The translations under genes and the position numbers were made by a program. Under the pieces are notes generated by a model. The model was not told where the DNA came from, did not search any database, and saw nothing but the letters and a program-made list of their open reading frames with translations. From Lactuca virosa (lineage: Eukaryota; Streptophyta; Magnoliopsida; Asterales; Asteraceae), in NCBI GenBank assembly GCA_928212115.1, contig CAKMRJ010004445.1, positions 74,934,946-74,998,945 on the forward strand: a stretch of 64,000 nt of DNA. The letters run 5' to 3'. Numbering within the stretch: position 1 is the first letter of the stretch; every line of letters begins with the position of its first letter. This document shows, one piece after another, positions 33,083 through 45,326 of the stretch.

Positions 33083-36000
33083 TGTAACACCCATAAAATT
33101 CGAGCCAATTTAAAACTTTTAAATCATTTAAAAACCACTCAATTATTACAATTTGTTTTCAAAATAGTTTAAACATCAGAGTTCCCAGAAATCATAATCA
33201 TTAATCGAGGACGTCTACGGTCACGCCTTCGCCTTCCCGCGGCCATCCGTTGAACCTGAAACAATAAACTGAAACTGTAAGCCCGAAAGCTTAGTGAGTT
33301 ACCCCCAAAATACCCATACACACAACAATACACATACAATAACAAACAGCATACTATGGGTCCAATCATCCATCGGGATGGAATACCCCAGGCCCTCAAC
33401 CATTGGGTTGGAATGCCAACATACTGATACACTTCTAATAACAATATACAATTAACAGCATGTACTGGTTCCACAGCTTTATAGACTGGATTACCCTTGG
33501 GCCCCACAGTGTGAGTATGGATTGCCTTCCGGGCCCACAACTCACATCTGGATTGCCACCGAGCCCACAGTACGAGTCTCCCTCAACTCGTATCTGGAAT
33601 GCTCCCGGGTTTGTTGGTTACCGCACGGAGCAGTTTCTCCTCAACCCATCCCACATAATATTCCGACATATAACAAAAATAATGCACATGCAAATAATCA
33701 CATGATACTACAGGTTGTCCTACAGATCTACCTAACTGGCATAACAACTAGCATGCAGACAGTCAGACCAACTATAGGTCACTAAGCATGACCACATCCG
33801 ATCTACCAGGATACCGATCTAACACATCATACTAGCATATAAACATCCTATCTACCAGGATACCAAACTAACATATCACCACAGTAATAATCCCAATAAC
33901 GAAACAAAGGGCCGGCCTTGGTCCCGTAGACCCTTGAGTACAGTGAGGATAACTCACCTCACAACTGACGCGTTGAAGTGATACGCTCCACTCTCGGATA
34001 ACTGTCACAAACTCCACCACCTATATTCACCATAGAACCATACTCATAATTTCCAATTTCCCAAAATGCTCCCAGAAGTCAAATTGTCTACCCTTGGTCA
34101 AAGTCCAAGTCAAAGGTCAAGGTCAACAGTCCATGTTGACCTCAACTCGTCGAGTACAACCAGCCACTCGTCGAGTTCCTTGCATAACTCGTCAACTCGC
34201 CGAGTCACACGCGTGACTCATCGAGTTCCTAATGTGTGCGGCTGTAAACTCCTTGGCCAACCCGTCGAGTTTCCCTGCAACTCGCCGAGTTCATGCATGC
34301 CAAAATCTGGGAAAACCCTAATTGACTCGCCGAGTCAACCTACTGACTCGCCGAGTTCACGACAATCTTCATCGGACTCGCCGAGTTGACCATGCAACTC
34401 GTCGAGTCCCTTCAGTCCATTTTCCATTCAGATGCTTTTTAAGCCATCTTAAGGTTCCATATTGCAGATCCAGCTTCCCAAGACATGTTTATCACGTAAA
34501 GTTGCAAACTTTACGTGCATGCAAGGCTTTAAAGTCTTATAATGACAAAACCAAGCTTGCAATGGAGTTTTACACTTAAGGAGGGGTTCATACTTGCCAA
34601 AGCTGATAGCTTTATGGGCTTAGAGACCAAAGAGAGTTCAGATCTGAAGTTACAACTTCAGATTTGAGCTCATGCCCAAGAATAGCTTCATAATATGGTA
34701 GAAAAGCCCAAATCTTTAACCAAATGAGATCTAGAATGAAATGAGGTCAAGGTAACGACTTGATACCTTCCAAAAGATGCCAACTGAGGTAGATATTAGA
34801 TCCCCACATGTTCCTTGCTTCTAGCCACTTGCTCTCCAAGCTCTCCTTACAAAGATCCTCCTTCCAAAGCTTAAAACACACAAGAATGATGCATATGCAC
34901 GGATTAGGGTTTATGGACTATCAAGAGGCTGTAAGGGGAGGCTGAGGAGGCCTGTAACATCCCAAAAATCATGACCAAAAAATTTCGTTATAAAATCATT
35001 AATCAACCATAATCAACTCATATCATTATATGAATTCAAGTATCATTTCAAACAAACTTATTTTGTCAGAGTAAACATCCCAGGCTAAAAACTTCTTGGT
35101 GTGTGCCATGCGATCATCTCGAGCTCTTCCCTCCGCTACCGGAAGTACCTAAAACCAAAACTGAAAACCGTAAGCACGAAGCTTAGTGAGTTCCCCAACC
35201 TATCACATACCACATACATAACCACATACTGGGCCCCCGCCCGCTGCATCGGGACTTGCCCGGCATCATACTTGCTCCAGCATCGGGCCCCGCCTGGCAT
35301 CGAGCCTCGCTCGGTATACAGATATGTTTCTATTAGGCCCCGCCTGTCTCTGGGCCTCGCCCGCTAAACACATACAAACATATAACATAACACATAACAA
35401 ACAGCTAAACATACTCTACTATACTGCTGATCTAAGGCCTCGCCTAACTTGGGCCTCGCCCCTGTCCTGCTACTGATGAGTCATGGAACCCCGTCCACAG
35501 CCCTGCTGATAGTGAGATACGGGCCCCCGCCCACACTGACCTCCCTCCTAACTCGGGCTTCGCCCCTGCTCTTCTACTAATGAGATACGGAACCTCGTCC
35601 ATATTCAGCTAGTGATAAGATGTGGGACCTCGCCCGCACTCACCTCCCTACCAGGCACATACAAGTATCACACAGACAACAAGTATAACTAGCATACTAA
35701 CATACCTCGGGCCTCGCCCGGTATCGGATCGTAATCTGGAACATATATCAAAATAATGCCTAGGGCTAACCCCCGGGTCTTCCTACTATATACAACATAA
35801 TGGGTCGGCATTGTGGCCGTAGACCCATACACACAGTGAAGACACTCACCTCGCACTGCTGAACCCTGCTGATACCCCTCTAGCTGTTGACTGGCAATTC
35901 CCGAACTGCTGACCCTCCAGCTCCCCAAGCTACCAATACCAAGATAACACTTAGACCAAAACCAATAATTCTCTTTAGTGTAAAATGACCATTTTACCCC

Positions 36001-37558
36001 CTAGTCCAACTTGGTCCATAACTAAGCCCCAAACCACAATGAAAAGGCCCAACACTAGGTGAGCTTCCTAAGCCCACTATTGGCCCACTAATGGCCTAAT
36101 TTGCTAAATCGGGCCCAATCCCTCTAACGGGCCTTACCCTAAGCCCAAACATTTCCTTGGCCCATATTATCTGACTTCTGATGGCCCACTAAGGCCCAAG
36201 AACCCAAAGCATGGCCCAAACCGAGGCCCAAAATGCAAACCCAAACTGACACAATACGCGGGGCATACATTCACGTACGCTAAGCGTACTAGCCAATAGT
36301 GTGTACGTTGGGCGTACCTTCATGTACGCTCAACGTACTCCCCCTATTAAGTCACTTTCCCATTAAGTGCTTAATACTCTACTCCAGAAGCTACAAACAC
36401 AGATCCAGGTCCTTTTCTATGTCTTACTCTATAAAGTCACTGACTTGGTGACTTAACTTGGCCCAAACAAGCCCAAACTCCCAAAAATTATATTCCTCTT
36501 CCATAAAGAGGGCTAGATCTCATGCATGAACCCATTAAGACACTCAAGATGGAGACTTTACTGCTTATGGGACCCTTTTAGCTCTGAGGGTGGGAACCCT
36601 AGGCTCACAAACGAGATTTCATCATAAAGGTCCATTCTTGGGACCAAAATAACTCCAAAACCACACTACACTAGATCTAAGCATTCTTAAGTAAAGTTAT
36701 GAACTTTATACCTCAAAAGAGTTCCAAATGATGATGTTATTCCAGATCTATGAGCTCCAACTTCCCAAGTTCTTCCTTACCAACTTCTTCTTTTGCTCTT
36801 CCAAGCTTACACCACCAAAATGAGCTTCTTGAAGACCAAATCACCCAAGGATGAAGATATGAGGCGTTCTAGGGTTTCTTTGAGGTTGGGGGACAGATAA
36901 GGAGGCTAGGGTTTGAGCTATTATGTTCCTTATATAGTGGCTCACCCTAAAAGTTAGGGTTTCTGGACACTGGACGTACGCTAGCCGTATGCCAAAAACA
37001 CCCGCGACCTTATGACCTTATACGCTGGGCGTAACCCAGCCTTACGTTGGGCGTACTCGCGCGCTTACCACCTTGCATGCATGGTCCTTCCTTCCATTTA
37101 TTTCCATTAGGGGCCATTTCTACCAATAACTTCAAAGTGTCATAACTCCTTCATTCCAAGTCCGTTTCCGACGAACTTTATATCCATGAAAAGGTGACGA
37201 GAAGCCCTACGCTTCTAGCGACACACCCCGGCCCAAAACCTCTCGAAAAAAAACTCAAAACCCATAAAAGACCAAAACGCCCCTAGCATTGGCCCCTGAA
37301 ATCCATAAACGGATACTTTCAGAACAGGGTGTTACAAGGCCAATGATCCTTTAAATAGGGTGCAAAACCCCGGAAATTAGGGTTTCATCCTTCAGCTCCT
37401 ACTCGTCGAGTCCCTTCTTGGACTCGACGAGTAGGTCACTTAAACACGTGGACCAACCCGCTGCTACTCGACGAGTCAGGCAACCAACTCGTCGAGTAGA
37501 CCTTGAAATCATGAGAATTTATAACCATAAATTGATACTCGAGAATCGGGGCGTTACA
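33083..37558 (-). mobile_element. 5' LTR of the 19.6-kb Gypsy element, split by a solo LTR
   Basis: Two blocks, 33083-34952 and 37342-37558, together match 17956-20020 end to end. The plus-strand right end is GGGGCGTTACA at 37558. The palindrome clusters seen in the other LTR recur at 34143-34410 and 37398-37500. Confidence 0.92.
34953..37336 (-). mobile_element. Gypsy-type solo LTR (2.4 kb), duplication AGGCC
   Basis: Ends TGTAACATCCC and CAGGGTGTTACA; AGGCC at 34948-34952 and 37337-37341. A TATATAAGG box on the minus strand near 36930-36940 sets the orientation. It contains GGGCCTCGCC short repeats (35220-35660), a GGCCCA-rich stretch (36040-36240) and TACGCnnnGCGTA palindromes (36250-36345, 37020-37060). 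No internal region remains. Confidence 0.93.
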
Positions 37559-37563
37559 AGTAA

Positions 37564-37704
37564 CGAGAATCTTGAGGCCAAAACACATTGCCCTGACCAA
37601 TCATCTAACCAAAACAATGTGTAGGATCCCGTCCCTAAACATAATTCAAACAAATATGAGAAAGAAATATCAAGTTCCTCCAATTCCGGAAGGTTGACCC
37701 TTCA
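37564..37704 (-). pseudogene. LINE reverse transcriptase remnant, part 2
   Basis: Minus-strand residues RFWLDDWSGQCVLASRFS join in frame, across the AGTAA insertion site, to the LINE remnant ending at 17950. This is the segment N-terminal to the zf-RVT domain in plant LINE proteins. Confidence 0.6.
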
Positions 37705-37713
37705 TTTTGAATA

Positions 37714-39170
37714 GGGAAAATGACTTATCAAGGTAATTAACTTTTCGGTATGCTCACATCTGGGTAACTATCTTTTTTTTGTACACATCTAGGTAACAAA
37801 CTTGTTGGAAGTGTTCACATATGACCATTATGACCTGCTGTAGCAGGTTACATCCTAGATGTGAACACTTTCAACAAGTTCATTACCTAGATGTGTACAA
37901 AAAAAAATAGTTACCCAAATATGAACAAAACGAAAAAGAAGAGTAAATTACACGAATGGTCCCTGTGGTTTGGGGGAATTTGTGTTTTTGGTCCCTAACT
38001 TATTTTTTTAACTCGGATGGTCCCTACTGTTTATTTTTGTTGCGCGTTTGGTCACTGTCTTACCTAAAAAGACTATTGTGCCCTTATTAATTTATTTTTT
38101 AATTAATTTTCTTATTTATGTATTTAATTTTTATATACTTTAAAAAAATTAATAGACCCCACATATCTGTATCTCCTCACCATAAACCTGAAACCACATT
38201 TGAGAAATTTAATTTGGCTCTCACCGGTCACCATCCTATTTCTCATCCTCCTCAACTTCTATTTCTTTTCCATCTTTAGTGACATCGACGTCTTCACCAT
38301 GCTTCTTTTTTTGGTCCTTCAACTCTGGCGAACCAACACCATAACTCACTGTCTCTTCATCTTTAGTGGGTTCACTGGGTTGTGGTGTTAATTCGACGAA
38401 GCTGAAGGGACCGAAAAAAGAAGGGACGGTGAAGACGTTGATATCACTAAAGATGGAAAATAAATAGAAGTTGAGGAGGATGAGAGATGTGATGGTGAGG
38501 AGATACAGATATGTAGGGTCTATTAATTTTTTTTAAATATATAAAGAATAAATACATAAATAAGAAAATTAATTTAAAAAATTAATTAATAAGGGCACAA
38601 TACTCTTTTTAGGTAAGATAGAGACCTAGCGCATAACAAAAATAAACAGCAGGGATCATCCGAGTTAAAAAAATAAATTAATTAAAAAATAAACAGTAGG
38701 GGATCATACGAGGAGATACAAATATGTGGGGTCTATTAATTTTTTAAATATATAAAAAATAAATACATAAATAAGAAAATTAATTAAAAATTAAATTAAT
38801 AAGGGCACAATAGTCTTTTTAGATAAGACAGAGACCAAACGCGCAACAAAAATAAATAATAGGGACCATCCAAGTTAAAAAAATAAGTTAGGGACCAAAA
38901 ACACAAATTCCTCCAAACCACAGGGACCATTCGTGTAATTTACTCTTACTTTTCGTTTTGTTCATATTTGGGTAACTACTTTTTTTGTACACATCCAGGT
39001 AACGAACTTGTCAAAAGTGTTCACATTTAGGATGTAACCTGCTACAGTAGGTCATAATGGTTATATGTGTACACTTCCAACAAGTTTGTTACCTAGATGT
39101 ATACAAAAAAAGATAGTTATCCAGATATGAACATAACGAAAAGTTAATTACATTGATAAGTTATTTTCCC
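37714..39170. mobile_element. MULE-like inverted-repeat element, duplication TTTTGAATA
   Basis: Terminal inverted repeats start GGGAAAATGACTTATCAAGG and are flanked by a 9-bp duplication TTTTGAATA (37705-37713 and 39171-39179), the size expected for Mutator-like elements. Each arm of about 220 bp is itself a palindrome, centred near 37838 and 39048. No transposase frame is present, so it is non-autonomous. A second inverted-repeat element (37941-38945) occupies the centre. Confidence 0.88.
37941..38945. mobile_element. Fold-back MITE (GAGTAAATTACACGAATGG ends), 1 kb
   Basis: The ends are exact inverted copies over at least 24 bp (GAGTAAATTACACGAATGGT). The inner parts also fold back, including a segment at 38195-38300 mirrored at 38440-38500. 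A 390-bp relative lies at 50391-50780. The target duplication is unclear. Confidence 0.82.
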
Positions 39171-39179
39171 TTTTGAATA

Positions 39180-40800
39180 TAAGGACGTTTTAAAACCAAA
39201 AAAGTTGAGTTCATGCCTATAAGATGCCAAAAAAAATAATAATAATTAAGGAACAGAAACAAAAAGTTGGTTAGCTATAATTGACATTAATCCTTATTTA
39301 CAATGCCTTAATTTAAATATAACATGTACGACTCCGTACACAATAGTTGGTTTTTTAAAGTGTTGCATGTCATTTGGCCAATTTCGTAGAAAATGTAAAT
39401 TTTCTACATTTTTCCTTTAAATAAATAGATAAAGAGTACCAAATTTTGGTATGGAATGACGAATTTGCCCATGGATTGGTCTGTGCCAACTAATTATATC
39501 ACCTTCCTCGTGTAATTGGAATTACGGTACATGTGAAGCCTTTTTTTATTTAAAAAAAAAAAAAAAAACCCTTCTAGGGGGTGCAAACGCATGTGAAAAT
39601 ATTGGATTATAACTTTTTCTTTCGTTTTTTTCTTTTTATTTTATATTCTGTGAAATAATAATAATAAAAGCAATGATTTAAATGAGTCCCATTTATGACA
39701 TCATTAAAGATTAGCATGGAGCCCCAACCCATGTTTTAATTAAGTTTCTCCTTTTTCCTACGGTAAAAATTCAATCATTTCACATAATAAATCCACATCT
39801 CCTCCAAAGGGGTAATGATGAAATTACATTATTATTTTTCAATGTCCTCAAGTGCATTTAACCCTACACGTAACCTCTAACGATTGATAACTGGTCAAAC
39901 GATAAAACCATTTAGGGGTATAAATGGTTCGGGTTGTACTGAAATCATAATATTTTTATACTATTTTTTAGCGTATAATAACTAATATATTAACTATAAC
40001 ATTAATATTTATTTTCTCTTAGTTCTACAAGTCAAATGCAACATGGAAAGGCATAGAGCATTGATTATTAGCCATAATAATTCGTAGTTGTCCATGACAT
40101 GGTGAATGATGAGGGTCTAGTTGTAGTCATTTGTGTCCTGTGACTATGCCGTTATGGGTATAATAGTAAATTTGATGGTTATATGGATGAAATTGTTTCT
40201 TCCCTACGGAGTTGCCATTCAAGAGCGTATCCAATCCTAGATCTAATGTACAACTTTTTTTTTTTTTTGTCATCCTACATTTTATTAAACAAACTAATAT
40301 TAACTTAATTCTGCTATTTATAAAAGTTTTTATGACAATTTCACAAATGGTTCTTTTGATTATTATGATTTTCATTTGAGAAAATTACTAAACTACTCAT
40401 TTCTCCTAATGATTTTAACCATTTTTAGCCAAAAATTATCATGTGTCTTAAAATAGTCACCTAAATCATAGGTGATTAACATTACCTATGGTCATCGGAC
40501 GTTAATTACTGTCAACCTTAACTACTCTTTTGAGCTATGGGCTACTGTTCCGTGGGTTGTTTAATGTTTCAGGACCCGTGAGCTAAGAATATATAAAGTT
40601 GTAATTTTCAATTTTTGTTATTTTCTATATTTTTGAAGGTATGAAAACTCTTTCAAATGAGTCTTCAATAAACAACCAGGTTTGTCTTCGAATCTTCGAC
40701 TTTTTTTGTTTTTCTTGTTTAGAAGGAAATTTAGTAGATGTGTTTCTATTTTTTTGGGAAAAAAACAAAAAACAAAAACAAAAAAAAACAAAAAACAAAA
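39180..40800. other. AT-rich intergenic DNA
   Basis: No gene, LTR end or long repeat recognised. It contains poly-A/T runs and short open frames without protein-like composition. Confidence 0.5.
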
Positions 40801-40945
40801 AAAGTCGTAGGTTTCATAAGAAACCTACGGTGTACAAGCAGTCAATGCACAAAACATTCATTAATTGCTTGTACACCATAATTTTCTTATGAACCTATGG
40901 TTTTCGTAATTTTTTTTTTTTTTTTGTTTTTTTTGTAGCTCATAT
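40755..40945. repeat. Fold-back repeat flanked by A-rich and T-rich arms
   Basis: Core arms 40815-40840 and 40865-40890 match at 22 of 26 positions. The A-rich block on the left mirrors the T-rich block on the right, so the whole stretch could fold on itself. Confidence 0.7.
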
Positions 40946-40981
40946 ACAATGTAATATAATTGTAATGTGGTGAATTTTGTT

Positions 40982-42724
40982 TGTAATATTTCAAAATCAT
41001 GATAAAAAATTTCATTTTTAAATTAAGAAAAACATCATTGTCAAACAAAACTCATATCAAGACCAAGTATCAATACTAATATCCCAATATCAGTGTATCA
41101 TAAATTTCCAAATAAAAACATGTCATCGGAGGATGTGTACGATCATGCATTCGCCTTGCTACGATCGTCTGAAGTACTTGAAACAATAAACCAAAACTGT
41201 AAGCCAAAGTCTACTGAGTTTCCCAAAGTATCACCACACAAACATATAACAAGATGCATACTAGGTCCACAACTAACAGACTGGATTACACCTGAGTCCA
41301 CAGCATGAGTCTGGTTTGCCTTCCGGCCCACAGCTCATGTCTGGCTTACTCCCGAGCCCACAACATAACTCTGGCTTGCCTCTCGGGCCTACCACTTATA
41401 TCTGGCTTGCTTCTAGGTTTGTTGGCTTCCGCACAAAGCAGCATTACCTCAACCCAACCATACTATGTCGACATATACATAACATATAACTTATATCAAG
41501 TAAATAGATCATTATATAACCAGTCAACAAACTAACAGACAGATCTACAGATCACTATCAAATACCAACATCTTATATACCAGGACTCAGTTCTAACAGA
41601 TCAATACAACATAGCAACATCCTCTATACCATGATACATAACCCAGTGGGCCAGCATTGGTGCCTTCGACCCACAAGTACAATGAGGAAAACTCACTTCA
41701 CAGTCTGACAAAATAGTTGAACAACAGGCTGCTCCGAATGCCAACTCTACCGGGTCACCTTTTCAACAATCAGTGACAAAATATCAAACTACAACTCAAA
41801 ATACCCATAGGTCAAACTTGGTCAAAGTCAAAAGTCAACCGAGTCAACTCAGGCTGAGTACGCCCAGCGTACTCAAAATGTATACACTGCGTACTCACTG
41901 ATCCAAAAAACTGGGACTCCATTGCGTACGTGCAGCGTACTCGGAAGTACGTCTAACGTACGCGATCAAATAGAAATCTTCCATTAAGTGCTTATTTCCT
42001 TAAGTCCTTTCGTCCAAAGCCCAAATCTAGTCCTAAATAGTGTTCTAAATCATAAAGTTTCCAACTTTATGACTTTGCATGGCTATTAAGTGCCCAAACC
42101 TTAAAACCCTAACTTCTTAACCCAAAAATACATCATAAACTTTGCATGGAAGGACTAGAAGGGCCAAGATCACATTTTTATCATGTTAGACACTCTAAAA
42201 CATCCAAAAGGACAACTCCTTTGGTCTAGAGTAGCTGATACACAAATGGACCAATATTATGGGGCTAAAAAGCACAAATTCCACATCTAGCAAGATCTAT
42301 TGAAATAACCAACAAGTTTAGAGCTTTATATCTCTAAATAAAGCTTGAGGGAAAGATGCTTATGGATCCAAAGAGATCTTGAGCTTCTAAGGTGAATCCA
42401 TTTCCTTCTTCCTCCTTCAAGAACACCAACAACACACTCTAAGGCTTAAAATGCTCACAAAGGTGGATTAAGGTTTGCAAGATACAACATGGGGTTGGAG
42501 GCTGATGAGAGGAAGAGGTCTTGGGAGTTAGTAATGTTTAAATAGGGTCCAAACCCTAAAACTTAGGGTTTGGCCTTCAGCCACGTACACCCAACATATA
42601 AGGAGTACGTCGAACATACTAGGCAAAAGGCGATTTCCTCATTAATCCACCATAGGACCAATTTTGCAACAAAATCTCATATTAAGGGGAAAAAATGTAA
42701 ATTACCTGAATCATGAATGTTACA
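40982..42724 (-). mobile_element. 3' LTR of the truncated Gypsy element
   Basis: Plus-strand ends TGTAATATTTC and GAATGTTACA. The first 50 bases are alignable with the solo LTR at 34953. TACGCCCAGCGTA-type palindromes lie at 41855-41960, and the TCTGGNTTGCC minisatellite at 41270-41440. Confidence 0.8.
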
Positions 42725-42741
42725 ATTCTCCCCCACTTAAA

Positions 42742-43200
42742 TTAGACTTTGTCCTCGAAGTCCGCTGCTGTGAATAACTCAGGGTAATGCTCTCGCATCT
42801 TTGCCTCGGGTTCCCAAGTCCATTCGGAACCCTTCTGATGATGCCACTGGACCTTGACCAAAGGTACCACCTTGTTACGCAAGGCCTTCGTCTTCCAATC
42901 CATGATCGCCACTTGTCTCTCAACATAGTTCTGGAGATCATCAACTAGAATATCATCCAAAGGAACAACCGCTAAATCGGCAGCCACACACTTCTGAAGC
43001 TGAGAAACATGAAAAGTGTTGTGAATTTGACTAAGCTCCTCAAGCATATCTAATCAATAGGCAACCCTGCTATCCTTGGAAATCACTCGGAACTACCCAA
43101 TATAACAGGGCCCCAACTTTCCCCTCTTCCTGAAGCGTATTACACACTTCTAGGGTGATACCTTCAGTAAAACCATATCGCCGACCTGGAACTCAAACTC
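42742..43200 (-). pseudogene. Chromodomain region of the truncated Gypsy element
   Basis: 42742-43047 (minus) reads HNTFHVSQLQKCVAADL, LQNYVERQVAIMDWKTKALR, then VKVQWHHQKGSEWTWEPEAK, a well-preserved chromodomain. The integrase C-terminus before it (GKLGPCYIG region, 43080-43200) has stops. Confidence 0.88.
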
Positions 43201-43984
43201 AGATCGACGTCTGTCGGCATAACTCTTCTGTCAACTATGAGCTGTCTGCAACCTCTGTTTAATCTACTGGATAAGCTTTGTCTTCTGAAGAACTACTTCG
43301 GTCTTTCTCATGACCATGTGACCAACCTCTCCCCAACAGATTGGGGTACGACACTTCCTCCCATAGAGAAGCTCAAACGGCGTCACGCCGATACTGGAGT
43401 GACAACTTTTTTTTGTAAGAAAACTTAGCTAAGGGAAGGTAGGAGTCCCAACTCCCTCCGAAATCGATCACACGGGCTCGCAACATATCCTCGAGCGTCT
43501 GAATGGTCCTCTCGCTCTGGCCATCATTTTGCGGATGATAAGTAGTGCTAAAGTGCAACCTCGTACCCAGTTCCTCATGGAACCTCTGCCAAAACCGAGA
43601 AGTGAATCGAACATCTCGATCGGATACAATACAAACTCGAACACCGTGCCGAGCGACAATATCGCGCACATAAACATCAACCAATTTCTCAGCCGGGGAG
43701 CTCTCCTGAATAGCTAGAAAATGGGCACTCTTGGTCAGATGATCCACTATAACCCAAATCACATCAAACCCATTAGCCGTCCAATGTAACTTGGTGATGA
43801 AATCCATGGTGATATGTTCCCATTTCCACATGGGAACCTCCAAAGGCTGAAGCTTGCCATGCGGCATCTAGTGTTCGGCCTTGACCATCCGACATGTCAA
43901 GCACCTCTCAACATATCAGGTTATTTCCCTCTTCATGCACGACCACCAGTAACTAAGTCGTAAATCCCAATAAATCCGATAGGT
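43201..43984 (-). pseudogene. int: Integrase of the truncated Gypsy element
   Basis: 43867-43373 (minus) carries the whole catalytic core: VIVDHLTKSAHF, VSDRDVRFTSRFW and QSERTIQTLEDML, the D, D and E blocks. The zinc-binding half just upstream keeps CLTCRMVKAEH but has two stops. The first His pair is lost at the truncation near 43984. Confidence 0.88.
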
Positions 43985-44160
43985 CTTTACGTTGTAACTT
44001 ATGTTGTATATTGAGTATGACATCCTTAGGGTTTTGTTATTTTGAAATAACAGTTGTACTTAAAATGTTTAATATACTGGGATTTTTCACAAACAAAGGC
44101 AATGTGTTTTGAAAGCATAAAGAAATGTTTTTTCGATTCGGGAAAATAGGGGATGTCACA
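43985..44160. mobile_element. LTR fragment ending GGGGATGTCACA
   Basis: Its reverse complement (TGTGACATCCCC, then TTTATGCTTT and GGATGTCATACTC) resembles the first 200 bases of the solo LTR at 55906, so it is a piece of that family. It abuts the broken integrase. Confidence 0.6.
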
Positions 44161-44910
44161 TTATCTAAAAAAGTTGAAGTATAAAAACATCATTTTATCA
44201 ATTTTTAGTTTTTACTTAATGTAATTTTCAAGATTTATCTTTATTTTTCTTATACAAATATATTTATTTTTATGAAAAATTATGATGTGTTATTATAAAA
44301 ATAATAGTATGCTGCTATTTTATTTTAAAGATATAAGTATACAGTTTTGGTTTCATAATATAAATACGATAAATTTATATTAGTTCGATATAAATTTTTG
44401 ATATTTAGTTTTAAAAAATTATTTAGTTCAATCAAATTTTGAATATATTCCTTAATAAAGATATAAACTTTTCAAAGAAAAATGAACTACCTTGTTACAC
44501 ATGCTAAAATAATTAATCATGATTAACATAGGTTTTTTAATTTAAAATTTAACAAATGGTTCTCCGACGAAGTTTCACAAAATGACAGAAATTGTCATTA
44601 TCTAAAATTCCTTCAACTTAACGGATTCATCTAATAGACATCTATCCAAAGGACTACCGGTACGTCAGGTTTGCTCTAAAGGGACCATTCACCCAAAAAA
44701 AAAAAATTCATAGTTTTAAGAAAAAAAAAAATGAAAACCATAATAACTATTTGTGAAATTTTGTCTTATTTTCCTTGACATATTAGCTAATTTATTTTAA
44801 TACTGTGGAATTTTTAAGGTAAAACAAATCTCAAATCCTTTGAAAATATTAAGATATTTTTCTTATAATTATAAAACATAAAACACAACATAAATCCGTT
44901 GTTTTATAAA
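44161..44910. other. AT-rich intergenic DNA
   Basis: No gene or element ends recognised. Confidence 0.5.
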
Positions 44911-45326
44911 GAAAAAATATCATATTAGCCCATCCCACGTTTATCTTAAAAGGTCGTCCAACTTTTTTTGTACTTTAAGGGAATGAATTTACATTTTCCT
45001 ATTTTAAAATATCCTTATGTGACCTGATACCGAGTTCAAAAGTAATATACGTGTCACGGAAGAAATGTCGCTGCCATGTCATTTAATGAAATGGCCACGT
45101 GCATTACCTTTTTGTTTAAATTGTTTTATATAAGTCTATTTCATTTGTCGATTCACGTTCCACTATGGAGGTCACGTCACCAAAATATCTTTTAAATCAT
45201 TTACAATCGGTAAACAGACTTTATTAAACGGTCATATGAGAGTTGGTTCCCTTAATGTACAAAAGAAAAATAAGATGACATTTTAAAACAAACATGATAA
45301 GTTTATGGGTTAATATGATATTTCCC
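44911..45326. mobile_element. MITE with inverted repeats of about 75 bp
   Basis: The left arm (44911-44985) is mirrored in 45246-45326; the right end reads TATGATATTTCCC. TIR style GGGAAATATCATATTA recalls the MULE-like elements in this window, but the target duplication is not clear. Confidence 0.7.

Larger units (their letters stand above)
17956..37558 (-). mobile_element. Ty3/Gypsy element (minus strand) with three nested insertions
   Basis: Flanked by the 5-bp duplication AGTAA (17951-17955 and 37559-37563). The plus-strand ends are TGTAACACCC and GGGGCGTTACA. The primer-binding site next to the 5' LTR (33063-33079, minus strand) reads TGGTATCAGAGCC and matches initiator-Met tRNA. The 3' LTR is 17956-20020, and a CCCCC-type polypyrimidine tract (20021-20035) is its polypurine tract. 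Nested inside are the Copia-type element 21290-28883, the Copia solo LTR 28980-29769 and the solo LTR 34953-37336. Without them the element is about 8.9 kb. Its coding region is badly decayed. Confidence 0.92.
40982..43984 (-). mobile_element. Truncated Ty3/Gypsy element (minus strand)
   Basis: Contains a 3' LTR (40982-42724), a polypurine tract (42725-42740, minus strand), a chromodomain and most of the integrase. It is cut off near 43984, where another LTR fragment begins. The 5' LTR, gag, protease, RT and RNase H are missing. Confidence 0.85.

Noticed and set aside
38200..38391. Hydrophobic 63-residue frame
   Set aside because: Part of a fold-back MITE arm, mirrored at 38440-38500.
40982..44160. 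Complete Gypsy element
   Set aside because: No 5' LTR, primer site, gag or RT; the integrase ends at a foreign LTR fragment.
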